From NCBI GenBank assembly GCA_945913285.1, contig CAMEDD010000031.1, forward strand, positions 1-32,623: 32,623 nucleotides of DNA. The letters run 5' to 3'. The position numbers were made by a program, and so were the translations under genes. Within the stretch, counting starts at the first letter, position 1; the number at the start of each line of letters is the position of its first letter. Shown piece after piece: positions 15,733 through 23,477 of this stretch. Under the pieces are notes generated by a model, which did no database searches, had not been told where the DNA came from, and worked only from the letters and a program-made list of their open reading frames with translations. The stretch comes from Candidatus Sulfopaludibacter sp. SbA3 (lineage in GTDB: Bacteria > Pseudomonadota > Alphaproteobacteria > Caulobacterales > Hyphomonadaceae).

Positions 15733-18141
15733 TTGGCCACACAGTCTTCCCAGTCCAGCAAGGCTGACAAGTCCGCTGTGGCGGAAGGCAAGTCGCTGGC
15801 CGCCGATAGCCGGCGGAACTGGGCGCTGATCCTTGCAATTCTGGGCCTTCTGGCCCTCGCACTCGGCTTCAAGGCCTGGGAAGAGCATCAGACCGCCGAG
15901 CGCAACTTCCGCGTCCAGCTTGAAGCCGAAGCCCACATGCTGGCTTCGCGGATTTCCGCCCGGGCCGACGCTGCGCAGGTCATGCTGAGCCTCGTGGGTG
16001 AGGCAGGCATGCCGAAATCGCAGGTCGCCTCCCTGATGCCCGGCATTGACGCGCTCGTCTCTCTGCGCGACGCCGCGCTGTCGCCGCCCGGCTACCGTCT
16101 CGGCGATGCGGCGGCTGCCGCTCGAAGCCTGAAGTCAGGCGAGCCGGGTTCGGTGCTGACAGCGCACGGCGATCTCGTGTTCGTCTGGGCCGGCGAGAAC
16201 CGTGACACCCTGATCGCGCTGTCGCCGGTCTCATCCGTGTTCAAGAAGCCGGACGCTGCGCGCCTGTCCTTCCGGTCGCACGACAAGCGTTTCAGTTTCG
16301 GCGCAGCGTCGTTGTCTGAGGCGGCGGAAGCAGCACCGGCAGAAGGTTCCGCCATCCAAACCGCGCCGGATGGCGTGCGGGCCGCCAGCGCCTGCGCCAT
16401 GGTCGGCAAAAGCGATGTCAGCGTCTGTCTTACCGTCGTCCGGCCGCTGCTCTCGCTCGCCGATATCGCCCGCTTCGCCATCTTCAGCCTGCTCATCGCC
16501 GCGCCCTCGATGGCGCTCGTGGGCCTGACCCGCCGCTTGTCGAAGCGCCAGACCGAGCTGCTGATCCAGGCGACCCGCAACCAGGAATCAGACCGTCTCC
16601 TTGGCCTCGTGATGCGCGGTGCGAAGGCCGGTTACTGGGAATGGTCGCATGCCACCAACGCCATCTTCTTCAGCGACGGCGCGGCCAGCCTGCTGAGCCT
16701 CGAGCGCCAGGGCCTGCTGACGCTCGACGACCTGCTTGCCCGCGCCCCGCTGGAGGCGAATGGACGCATTCGCGAAGCCTTCGACACGGCGCGCACCATC
16801 GGCTGGATCCATCTCACGTTCCCGGTCTCGGCGCTGCAGGGTCGCTGGATCGAGATGCGCGGCAGCCTGTCCACCGATCCCATCACCGGAAACGACGTGT
16901 TCGGTGGCATTATGCTGGACGTCACGGACCGCAAGCAGGCCGAAGACCGGGTCCGCGCCGCCGAGCGCCGTTTGCGCTTCGCCATCGAGGGGTTCACCGG
17001 ACCCTTCGCCCTCTGGGACTCGCGCCGCCGGTTGCTCTACTGGAACCGCGCCTTCGCCCTCGATTTCGGCCTGCAGGACACGCTTCGCGCCGGCCTCAGC
17101 CATGAGACGATGCAAATCGCGCGGTCCGGCGCCGTGCTGCTGGAACGCGTCTCCGCCGAAGACAGCCGCACTACGCTGATCGCCCTGCGCAGCGGCCGCT
17201 GGCTGAAACTTGTCGAACGCTCCACACCCGATGGCGGCCTCCTGACCGTCGGCGTGGATGTCACCGAGAATGTCCGCAACGAAGAAGAACTGAAGAAGCA
17301 GCAGGCGAAGGTGAAACGCGCCGCGCTCGACCTCGAACGCTCCGAAGGCAAGGCGAGCGAGCTGACGCGCAAATACTCTCAGGAGAAGGAAAAGGCCGAG
17401 CACGCCGCTGCTACCAAGGCCGCCTTCCTCGGCAATATGAGCCATGAGCTGCGCACGCCGCTCAACGCCATCGTCGGCTTCTCCGAGATCATGATGAACG
17501 AGCTGGCCGGTCCGCTCGGCCATCCTTCGTACAAGGAGTATTCGAGCGATATCCTGGCCTCTGGCCAACACCTGCTCGACATGATCAACGATATCCTCGA
17601 CATGGCGAAGATCGAAGCCGGCAAGATGACGATCACGCCTCAACCGATTGACCCTGTCGATCCGGTCGATGCCGCCCTGCGTATGATCCGGCGCAAGGCA
17701 GAAGAGAAGGACATAGACCTCGTGCTCGATGCTGACTTGCACCTGCCGGACATCGACGCCGATCACCGCGCGATCCGACAGATGATCCTGAATCTCGTCT
17801 CCAATTCCATCAAGTTCACTGACCGCGGCGGTAAGATTACCGTGCGCGTCGAGCAGCGCGGACCCATGATCCAGTTCAGCGTGACTGATACCGGCATCGG
17901 CATTCCGGCCGAAGACCTTCCCCGCCTTGGCCAGCCCTTTGAACAGGTAGCCAAGACAAAGGACCGCAACACCGACGGTACCGGCCTTGGCCTCGCTCTC
18001 GCCAAATCCTTCGCCGAAATGCATGGCGGCCGCATGACACTTGCCTCGATCTACGGCGAGGGTACGACCGTGGCCTTCACGCTGCCGATCGGCGGCCCCG
18101 AAAATCTCGAAGACGGCATGGCCTCGCGCGACGTCGCGTGA
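15733..18141 (+). CDS. Membrane sensor histidine kinase, PleC/DivJ type, with two PAS-like domains
   Basis: An 802-residue two-component kinase started by TTG. Membrane helix 1 is at about 30-47, an extracytoplasmic segment runs to about 240, and helix 2 is at about 245-265. Two PAS-like domains follow (roughly 285-395 with YWEWSHATNAIFFSDGAASL, and 405-510 with GPFALWDSRRRLLYWNRAFA), then a short coiled coil. The phosphoacceptor is His571 in NMSHELRTPLNAIVGFSEIM. The ATPase domain has the N box NLVSN from 687, DTGIGI at 719-724 and GTGLGL from 749. There is no receiver domain. Size, topology and the segment SGQHLLDMINDILDMAKIEAGK recall Caulobacter PleC, which controls DivK in cell-cycle asymmetry; orthology is not proven here. 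Confidence 0.9.
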   Translation: MATQSSQSSKADKSAVAEGKSLAADSRRNWALILAILGLLALALGFKAWEEHQTAERNFRVQLEAEAHMLASRISARADAAQVMLSLVGEAGMPKSQVASLMPGIDALVSLRDAALSPPGYRLGDAAAAARSLKSGEPGSVLTAHGDLVFVWAGENRDTLIALSPVSSVFKKPDAARLSFRSHDKRFSFGAASLSEAAEAAPAEGSAIQTAPDGVRAASACAMVGKSDVSVCLTVVRPLLSLADIARFAIFSLLIAAPSMALVGLTRRLSKRQTELLIQATRNQESDRLLGLVMRGAKAGYWEWSHATNAIFFSDGAASLLSLERQGLLTLDDLLARAPLEANGRIREAFDTARTIGWIHLTFPVSALQGRWIEMRGSLSTDPITGNDVFGGIMLDVTDRKQAEDRVRAAERRLRFAIEGFTGPFALWDSRRRLLYWNRAFALDFGLQDTLRAGLSHETMQIARSGAVLLERVSAEDSRTTLIALRSGRWLKLVERSTPDGGLLTVGVDVTENVRNEEELKKQQAKVKRAALDLERSEGKASELTRKYSQEKEKAEHAAATKAAFLGNMSHELRTPLNAIVGFSEIMMNELAGPLGHPSYKEYSSDILASGQHLLDMINDILDMAKIEAGKMTITPQPIDPVDPVDAALRMIRRKAEEKDIDLVLDADLHLPDIDADHRAIRQMILNLVSNSIKFTDRGGKITVRVEQRGPMIQFSVTDTGIGIPAEDLPRLGQPFEQVAKTKDRNTDGTGLGLALAKSFAEMHGGRMTLASIYGEGTTVAFTLPIGGPENLEDGMASRDVA

Positions 18142-18165
18142 TGTGGAGCCCAATTCTGAGCGTGA

Positions 18166-18768
18166 TCAGGGGCGCTGATTCCAGCCAGTAAGACGGGCCC
18201 CATTGCCCCCCACATCTATCTCGCCCCATGCCCCGGTCTTCAGCTTCCGGTCTAACCCTTCGGACAACGCATCCACCACATCCGGCAGGAACCGAGCGAC
18301 GCCGTTGCTGGTGACGACGAGCACATTGGCGTCCTGCTTCAGCGCAGCGGCCTCTTTCAGCAGCTGCGCCCATCCGGCGCGGATCGCGGCGGGATCCACA
18401 AGCCAGCCATCCGGCGGCGTGCCATCCTCATCCCAGGCCTTCAGCGCCGCTGCGCCGACGCGCGCCACCACAGCCTCTTCCGGCTGGTTCTCGTCCTGCC
18501 CGTAATCGATCTCGCGCAGGAAGCTTCGGATCAGCAGCGCCGGCGCATCCGTCCGCTGGCTGAGGATCGCCCTCGCTGTCGCGCGCGTCCGCTCCAGCGG
18601 TGAGGCGAGTGCGGCGGCAAAATGCGTGTCTGCAAAATGCGCCGCCAGTGCCTCGGCCTGCTGACGTCCGGACACGGACAAGGGCAGGTCAGTGCGCCCG
18701 CCGACGCGCGTTACCGTCTGGCCCGCATCAAAGGTATTGCCATGCCGCACGACGAAAAGGCGGGCCAT
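18166..18768 (-). CDS. Histidine phosphatase-fold protein lacking the second catalytic His
   Basis: A 200-residue member of the phosphoglycerate mutase-like fold. The N-terminal RHG (Arg8-His9) that takes the phosphoryl group is present, as are Arg60 in SPLERTRAT and an acidic residue at Glu86. The second conserved His, normally in a V-x-S-H-G-G segment, is replaced: the sequence reads VVTSNGVARF with Asn155. It may still be active or have a binding role. It starts three bases after the kdsB stop on the same strand, so the two are surely co-transcribed; a role in sugar-phosphate or nucleotide-sugar metabolism is possible but only guessed from this neighbour. Confidence 0.85.
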   Translation of the reverse strand: MARLFVVRHGNTFDAGQTVTRVGGRTDLPLSVSGRQQAEALAAHFADTHFAAALASPLERTRATARAILSQRTDAPALLIRSFLREIDYGQDENQPEEAVVARVGAAALKAWDEDGTPPDGWLVDPAAIRAGWAQLLKEAAALKQDANVLVVTSNGVARFLPDVVDALSEGLDRKLKTGAWGEIDVGGNGARLTGWNQRP

Positions 18769-18771
18769 GTC

Positions 18772-19581
18772 TCAGATCCGGTCCGGATCGCCGTGCTCGG
18801 CAACCAGCCGCTCGGCGAGGGCAATGTCCTCAGCGGTGTCGATGCCCGGCATTGCAATTCGTCCGGGCTGAACTTCCACCGCTTGCACCGTCATGCCGTT
18901 CTCGATCAGCCGCAGCTGTTCAAGCCCTTCGAGGCGCTCATACCGGCTCTCCGGCAGCGAACAGTAGCGCTTCAGCGCCTCCAGCCGAAAGCCGTAAAGC
19001 CCTATATGCTGGAACACCGGCGACAGCGCGCCGAGGGTGCGAAGCTCTGCCTCTTTGCGCATCGCCGGCAGGATGATCTTCGAAAACCAGATTGCGCGTC
19101 CTGCCGGGTCGGTCACCAGCGTGGTACCCGAGAACGGCGTCTCCGCCTTATGCGCGCGCAGCCGGTCGAGCGCCTCCCAGCTGAGGCGGATGTAGGGCGT
19201 CGCGGCATCCGTGCCCGAGGTCGCCAGCGCCTTGACGATCGCAACCACATGCGTGGCCGGCGTGAACGGTGCATCGCCCTGCAGGTTGACGACGAATTCC
19301 GGTGAGGCGCCGAGCCCCTCGACCGCCGCCAGCGCGCGGTCCGAGCCGGACGCAAGGGCAGGGTCCGTCATCACGACAGGAATGCCCGCGTTGCGGCAAT
19401 GCTCCAGGATGCGCGTGTCGTCGGTGGCGATCGCGAAGGCGGCATCTTCCAGTTCCAAGGCCGCGCGCCGCGCAAGGCTTGCCACCCGGTCCACCATCGG
19501 ACGCCCGGCAATCTGCACCAGCGGCTTGCCCGGTAGGCGCGTCGAGCCGTAGCGGGCCGGAACAACAATCAGGGTTTTCAT
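18772..19581 (-). CDS. kdsB: 3-deoxy-manno-octulosonate cytidylyltransferase (CMP-Kdo synthetase)
   Basis: A 269-residue cytoplasmic enzyme that joins Kdo to CTP to give CMP-Kdo, the activated sugar for lipopolysaccharide inner core synthesis. The nucleotide-binding N-terminus is VPARYGSTRLPGKPL (residues 7-21). NLQGDAPF near residue 100 holds the magnesium-binding Asp, and GLYGFRLEALKRYCSLPESR is the usual KdsB middle segment, followed by ERLEGLEQLRLIENG. Length is slightly above the typical 250. It is the middle gene of a minus-strand cluster with a lipoprotein upstream (13 bases apart) and a phosphatase-fold protein downstream. It implies a Gram-negative LPS-bearing host. Confidence 0.95.
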   Translation of the reverse strand: MKTLIVVPARYGSTRLPGKPLVQIAGRPMVDRVASLARRAALELEDAAFAIATDDTRILEHCRNAGIPVVMTDPALASGSDRALAAVEGLGASPEFVVNLQGDAPFTPATHVVAIVKALATSGTDAATPYIRLSWEALDRLRAHKAETPFSGTTLVTDPAGRAIWFSKIILPAMRKEAELRTLGALSPVFQHIGLYGFRLEALKRYCSLPESRYERLEGLEQLRLIENGMTVQAVEVQPGRIAMPGIDTAEDIALAERLVAEHGDPDRI

Positions 19582-19594
19582 TGGCGAGGAAGGC

Positions 19595-20020
19595 TCAAGG
19601 CGTTTCGCGCATCATCTGGCTAAGCGCCATGACCGGGCCCACCCATTCCAGCGCGTCGTCCGATACGCCTTCCTTGCGCAGGAATTCGGTGAAGGCCGGA
19701 ATGAACTCCGGTTTGTTGCCGCACTGGCCGACGGCCGATTCCAGTTCGGGGATGATGATCTTGTCGAAACTCGTCGCAAAGCGGCGCAGGTCATCGGCCT
19801 TCGCCGCCAGAAGGATTGCTTCCACCTGGCCAATCTCGCCGTCCTCTTTCACGAGGCCGCGCAGATCCGACACAAGGCCCCGGTTCTCGAAGGCGAACCG
19901 GTTCAGCACCTTCTCGGTGCGGTAATCGATCCACTCCGCCGTGCAGGGCTCGGGCGCAGTCGCGCAGGCGCCAAGCGAAGTGGCCGCGATCAACGCGGCG
20001 CAGAGAGCTCGAAGGAACAT
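19595..20020 (-). CDS. Small lipoprotein of unknown function
   Basis: A 141-residue protein when started at the ATG at 20020, which follows a GGAGA site six bases upstream and begins directly with a signal peptide (MFLRALCAALIAATSLGAC). The lipobox is LGAC, with Cys19 lipidated. The frame is open further upstream, but that extension would bury the signal peptide. The mature part is helical and acidic (YRTEKVLNRFAFENRG, LVSDLRGLVKEDGEIGQVEA), ending near the C-terminus in ALEWVGPVMALSQMM. No known domain was recognised. It lies just upstream of kdsB on the same strand and could share its transcript. Confidence 0.75.
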   Translation of the reverse strand: MFLRALCAALIAATSLGACATAPEPCTAEWIDYRTEKVLNRFAFENRGLVSDLRGLVKEDGEIGQVEAILLAAKADDLRRFATSFDKIIIPELESAVGQCGNKPEFIPAFTEFLRKEGVSDDALEWVGPVMALSQMMRETP

Positions 20021-20099
20021 GTATCTGTCTCCGGGAAGGGTTGGCTCGGGCATCCTAACGGCTCGCGCGATCCGCGCAAAGCACTGCCGCACAGGCCAG

Positions 20100-20129
20100 A
20101 AAAAGACCCCGGCCGTGGGGCCCGGGTCT
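20100..20129 (-). terminator. Rho-independent terminator after the BlaR1-like gene
   Basis: On the minus strand an 11-bp stem with one mismatch (arms 20119-20129 and 20104-20114) and a 4-base loop is followed by five T. It lies 25 bases past the stop of the BlaR1-like gene and separates that operon from the lipoprotein-kdsB cluster. Confidence 0.85.
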
Positions 20130-20153
20130 GATCATCGTCAGAAGGGGCTTTTC

Positions 20154-22181
20154 TTACTCGCCCGGCGGCGGAGGTTCTGGTGCCATAGGGAGTTCGGGAA
20201 GTTCGGGCAATTCAAGCGGTTCCTGTGCCTCCGGCGCTTCCGGGGCCTCAGGTGGCTCTGGCGGCTGCACGAAATCCGAGCGCAGCACGATCACACTCTT
20301 CCGGCGCTCTCCGGCGGCTGCGGCGTTGAACGCTGCTTTCTCAGCCGCGGTGATGCCGGGATGCGAATCGACCGCGGCGAGCGTTGTGGCGGCTTTCAGC
20401 TGGTCGCGGCCGCCTTTGACGCAGGCGAGGCGGAACGTCTCGCCATCCGTGTCCTTGCGCTCCATGATCCGGGTCTCGCCAGCCTTCAGTTCGGCGCCTT
20501 CGCACTCTTCGACCAGCCTTTCGATCAGGGCAGCCTGCGCTTCGATCCGGGCCTCGAATTGCGGGCCGAACCGTTCTTCCATGATGCGCTCGATCTCGGC
20601 GGACTTCGCTTCGATGCGGGTTTCCAGAAGGCTGATCTGGCTGTCCATTACCTGTTCATGGGCCTCCATTTTTGCGTCACGTGCCGCCATCTTGGCTTCC
20701 AGCGCGGCGGCTTTTGCCTCCGGCTTCGCTTCCGTCGCTTCGCGCTGCTCGGGCGTCATGTCGTGGCCGCGCATCACCACTCGCTTGACGATGCGCTTGC
20801 CGTCTACCTCTTCGACCGTCTCCGTCGCGGTGTCGGTGTGCAGCATGGTCAGTTCTTCCGCGAGCGCAGTAAGTTCCTGCCACTCAGCGCTGTCTTGCCA
20901 GTCCATAACCGGTCCCATCACGGCCGCGCCGGTCAGTTCGGCTACATCAGCTTGGATCTGCCGCTGCAACTCTGCGACTTCCGGCGGCTCCGGCGGCATC
21001 GGCATCACTTTCGCCATCGGGTCGCCGAGCATCACGATCTGGCGGTCGCTGCCGGCATCGGTAATCAGCAGGCCGTCAGTCTCGATCCGGAGTTCTTGTG
21101 TCTCGGTGTCGTTCGGTTCACCGGCAGCGGCCACCGAAGCGGTGATCGCCAGTGTGGAAGCGCCGAACAGCACGGCGGCGCCAAAACCGATCATGCGGCG
21201 GCGGGACGAAGGGGCGGGGTAGGTCATGCGGGTCAGTCTTTCCTTGAGAGCATGAGTGAGGGGCAGACGGCCAGCGGCGAGCTCCGGTTCGGGCAGGTGC
21301 AGCCTGGCCGCTTTCACGAGGGTGGAGCCGTAAGCGTGAGGACTGGTCTGGCAGCGCGCAAGCACATCAGCGTCACACGCGGCTTCCTGATCGGTCCGGA
21401 ACGCATTCCGGGCAATGTAAGCCAGCGGGTTGAACCACATCGCCGCCACGAGGAGTTCAGAGCCCTGCAAGGCCCATAGATCGCCGCGTCGCACATGCAT
21501 CAGTTCATGGGTGAGGGCGGCGCGCGCCTCTGTTGGCTTATAGTCGTCCTCGAACCAGGCCGGCATCACGACAACAGGGCGGAATAGTCCGGTCACGAAC
21601 GGACCGCGGGAGATCAGGCTCGCGACAACGCGCGGCGGACGGCGAAGGCCCGTTTCCACTGCAATGCGCGCGACAAGGTCCGCCATCGGCGCCGACACCG
21701 GCATCGCCTCGCGGTCCACCGTCTGCATTAAGCGCCAGTGGGCTATGAGGTTGCGGGCGGCCACAAACAATGCGCCGCCGATCCAGAGGGCGACACCAGC
21801 GATCAGCAGCGCAGGCAGCACCTGCGCGGCGAGCGACAGGGAACTATCCTGCACCACCGGCTCAGCGACCACGACCGGCGTCCAGGCAGCGACGACCGGC
21901 GCCGCGAGCGTGACAGGGATCTCGGTGCCCATCGGCGCGATCGCCTCTGCCGCTGCCTGTCCGGCGGGCGCGAAATCGAGGTTTAGCATCGACAGCGGCG
22001 TCGCCAGCGGCGGCAGGAAAAACCGCACTGCCGGGATCGCCCAGAGAAGGTACACGACACCCGCCCCGAACTGGCGCGCCACCGGCCGCCGGATCATCAG
22101 CACCACCAGGATCAGCACCGACACCGCCAGCAGCGTCTCGAGCGCGTGGGAGAAGTCTGCGTTCAACAGGGCGTGGATCAT
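20154..22181 (-). CDS. BlaR1-type M56 membrane metallopeptidase with coiled-coil and Pro/Glu-rich tail
   Basis: A 675-residue membrane protease. Helices lie at about 12-30, 40-57, 118-140 and 330-352. The M56 zinc site is HELMH at 225-229 with the third ligand region EAACD at 266-270. BlaR1/MecR1 normally end in a periplasmic penicillin-binding sensor; here residues 360-635 are instead charged and helical, with long coiled-coil stretches (about 475-560, rich in E, A, K, M and R). The end (640-675) is a Pro/Glu-rich tail made of PEAPEAPEAQEP and LPELPELP repeats. No SxxK penicillin site is visible. It overlaps the BlaI-type gene by four bases. By family logic it would cleave or inactivate that repressor on an unknown envelope signal. 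Confidence 0.88.
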   Translation of the reverse strand: MIHALLNADFSHALETLLAVSVLILVVLMIRRPVARQFGAGVVYLLWAIPAVRFFLPPLATPLSMLNLDFAPAGQAAAEAIAPMGTEIPVTLAAPVVAAWTPVVVAEPVVQDSSLSLAAQVLPALLIAGVALWIGGALFVAARNLIAHWRLMQTVDREAMPVSAPMADLVARIAVETGLRRPPRVVASLISRGPFVTGLFRPVVVMPAWFEDDYKPTEARAALTHELMHVRRGDLWALQGSELLVAAMWFNPLAYIARNAFRTDQEAACDADVLARCQTSPHAYGSTLVKAARLHLPEPELAAGRLPLTHALKERLTRMTYPAPSSRRRMIGFGAAVLFGASTLAITASVAAAGEPNDTETQELRIETDGLLITDAGSDRQIVMLGDPMAKVMPMPPEPPEVAELQRQIQADVAELTGAAVMGPVMDWQDSAEWQELTALAEELTMLHTDTATETVEEVDGKRIVKRVVMRGHDMTPEQREATEAKPEAKAAALEAKMAARDAKMEAHEQVMDSQISLLETRIEAKSAEIERIMEERFGPQFEARIEAQAALIERLVEECEGAELKAGETRIMERKDTDGETFRLACVKGGRDQLKAATTLAAVDSHPGITAAEKAAFNAAAAGERRKSVIVLRSDFVQPPEPPEAPEAPEAQEPLELPELPELPMAPEPPPPGE

Positions 22182-22543
22182 TTCTTCAACTCCCCTAGAA
22201 GCTTCTCGAGCGCAGCAATGTCTTCAAGTGTCAGCCCGCGGCTGTCGGCGAGGTGGGCCACCAGCGGCGCTGCGCGCCCGGAGAAGACGCGGTCGATGAA
22301 ATGCGTCGCCGCCTGCGCCCTGTATTCGGTCTCGTCTATCTGCGGAAAGTAGAGGTAGCGCCGTCCGTCCTCGACAGTGCGCAGCGCGCCTTTCTCTACG
22401 AGGCGGGAGAGGAAGGTCTTCACCGTGCGCACATTCCAGTCACGCCCATCGCCCAGCGCGTCGTGCACGTCGCTGGCGGCCAGCCCGGGCCGCGCCCAGA
22501 GCACGTCCATGACTTCAAGTTCGGATGCTGAGATTTGCATCAT
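22178..22543 (-). CDS. BlaI/MecI/CopY-family transcriptional repressor
   Basis: A 121-residue winged-helix repressor. The N-terminus ISASELEVMDVLWARPGLAA, the recognition region WNVRTVKTFLSRLVEKGALR and the wing DGRRYLYFPQI are all standard for the family, followed by the C-terminal dimerisation helices. It begins with ATG at 22543 behind an AGGTGA site. It is the first gene of a two-gene operon with the M56 protease. Two matching 16-bp operators lie on its own promoter (22560-22599), so it should repress itself and the protease until the protease is activated. Confidence 0.93.
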   Translation of the reverse strand: MMQISASELEVMDVLWARPGLAASDVHDALGDGRDWNVRTVKTFLSRLVEKGALRTVEDGRRYLYFPQIDETEYRAQAATHFIDRVFSGRAAPLVAHLADSRGLTLEDIAALEKLLGELKK

Positions 22544-22559
22544 GCGTCACCTATTTCTA

Positions 22560-22601
22560 GACTACAGACGTGGTCATAACCTTGACTACAACCGTGGTCA
22601 A
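22560..22601 (-). promoter_or_regulatory. Promoter of the blaI-type operon with two operators
   Basis: Two imperfect palindromes share the form GACTACNNNNGTGGTC, at 22560-22575 and 22584-22599, 24 bases centre to centre. On the minus strand a promoter fits between them: -35 TTGACC (22601-22596), 17-base spacer, -10 TATGAC (22578-22573). One operator covers the -35 box and the other overlaps the -10 box and the transcription start. The CTACA/GTGGT half sites are near the TACA/TGTA type known for BlaI/MecI. Confidence 0.8.
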
Positions 22602-22742
22602 GGCGGCCCGTATGAACTCCCTGTAACCTCGAATCATCCGCAGCATTGGGGCTTCAGCGCCCTTCAATTCCGCAACCGCCTCCTGTAGGGTCAGAGGCTG
22701 TAGCTTGATCCGGCGCCGGTCGGCGCTCTGGGAGTTGGACGC

Positions 22743-23477
22743 ATGAAACCTGGTCTCGTTGCCGCGCTGTTTCTTGCTTGCCTGCTTGTGGCCTGCGAAT
22801 CGGCGGGTGACTACGGCCCGGTTCTCGGCGGCATCATCACCGCGCCCACGGGCACCACGTCCGGCCCTCTTACCGCCGCTGATATCGACGCTGGCCTGCG
22901 CGAAGCTCTCGTCGTCGGCACCGGAAATGTTGCAAGTCGCCTCGGCCGCGAGAATGGTTATTTCGGCGACGCCCGCATCCGCATCCCGCTGCCGGATACA
23001 TATCGAAAGCTTCAAACGAACCTCGCGCGCATTGGCGCCAGCGGCCCGCTCGATGATGTCGAGCTGCGCCTCAACCGCGCCTCCGAAGCCGCCGTGCCCG
23101 AAGCGCGCGTGCTGATCCTCGGCGCCGTGCGCAGCATGACCATCGAGGACGCGCTCGGCATCCTTCGCGGCGGCGACACCGCCGCCACCGATTTCCTCCG
23201 TGCCCGGACTCAAACCCAGCTCGAAGCCGCCTTCGCGCCGCACGTGCGCACTGCGCTCGCCGAATCAGGCGCCTTCACCGCGCTCGAGAACTTCGCTGGC
23301 AGCGCAGGGCTCGGCGGCGCCACCTCCGGCCTGCAGGCAGACCTCACGCCGCATGCCGTCCGGCTTGGCCTTGACGGCATTTTCCTCTATGTCGCCGAAG
23401 AGGAAAAGAATATCCGGGAGAATCCCTTGGCGCGTACCACCGACTTGCTCCGCAAGGTATTTGGGGCTGGCGTCTGA
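22743..23477 (+). CDS. DUF4197-family lipoprotein
   Basis: A 244-residue protein with a signal peptide and a lipobox LVAC (Cys18). The mature part matches the DUF4197 pattern: LTAADIDAGLREALVVGTGN, then VASRLGRENGYFGDARIRIP, RLNRASEAAVPEA, the helical segment SMTIEDALGILRGGDTAAT, DFLRARTQTQLEAAFAPHVR, and finally AVRLGLDGIFLYVAEEEKNI. The family is common in Gram-negative envelopes and has no assigned function. Its stop overlaps the start of the alpha/beta hydrolase by one base, so the two are translated together. It is divergent from the BlaI-type operon with about 140 bases between. Confidence 0.88.
   Translation: MKPGLVAALFLACLLVACESAGDYGPVLGGIITAPTGTTSGPLTAADIDAGLREALVVGTGNVASRLGRENGYFGDARIRIPLPDTYRKLQTNLARIGASGPLDDVELRLNRASEAAVPEARVLILGAVRSMTIEDALGILRGGDTAATDFLRARTQTQLEAAFAPHVRTALAESGAFTALENFAGSAGLGGATSGLQADLTPHAVRLGLDGIFLYVAEEEKNIRENPLARTTDLLRKVFGAGV

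Noticed and set aside
16588..18153. Minus-strand open frame of 521 codons
   Set aside because: It is antisense to the PAS and kinase domains of the histidine kinase and shows no domain pattern.
20640..20760. Repetitive EAK/EAR-type sequence considered as a DNA tandem repeat
   Set aside because: The periodicity is at the protein level, as expected of a coiled coil, and the bases do not repeat as a unit.
19941..21479. Plus-strand open frame of 512 codons
   Set aside because: It mirrors the coiled-coil and protease parts of the BlaR1-like gene and starts inside the lipoprotein gene; no motif or ribosome site supports it.
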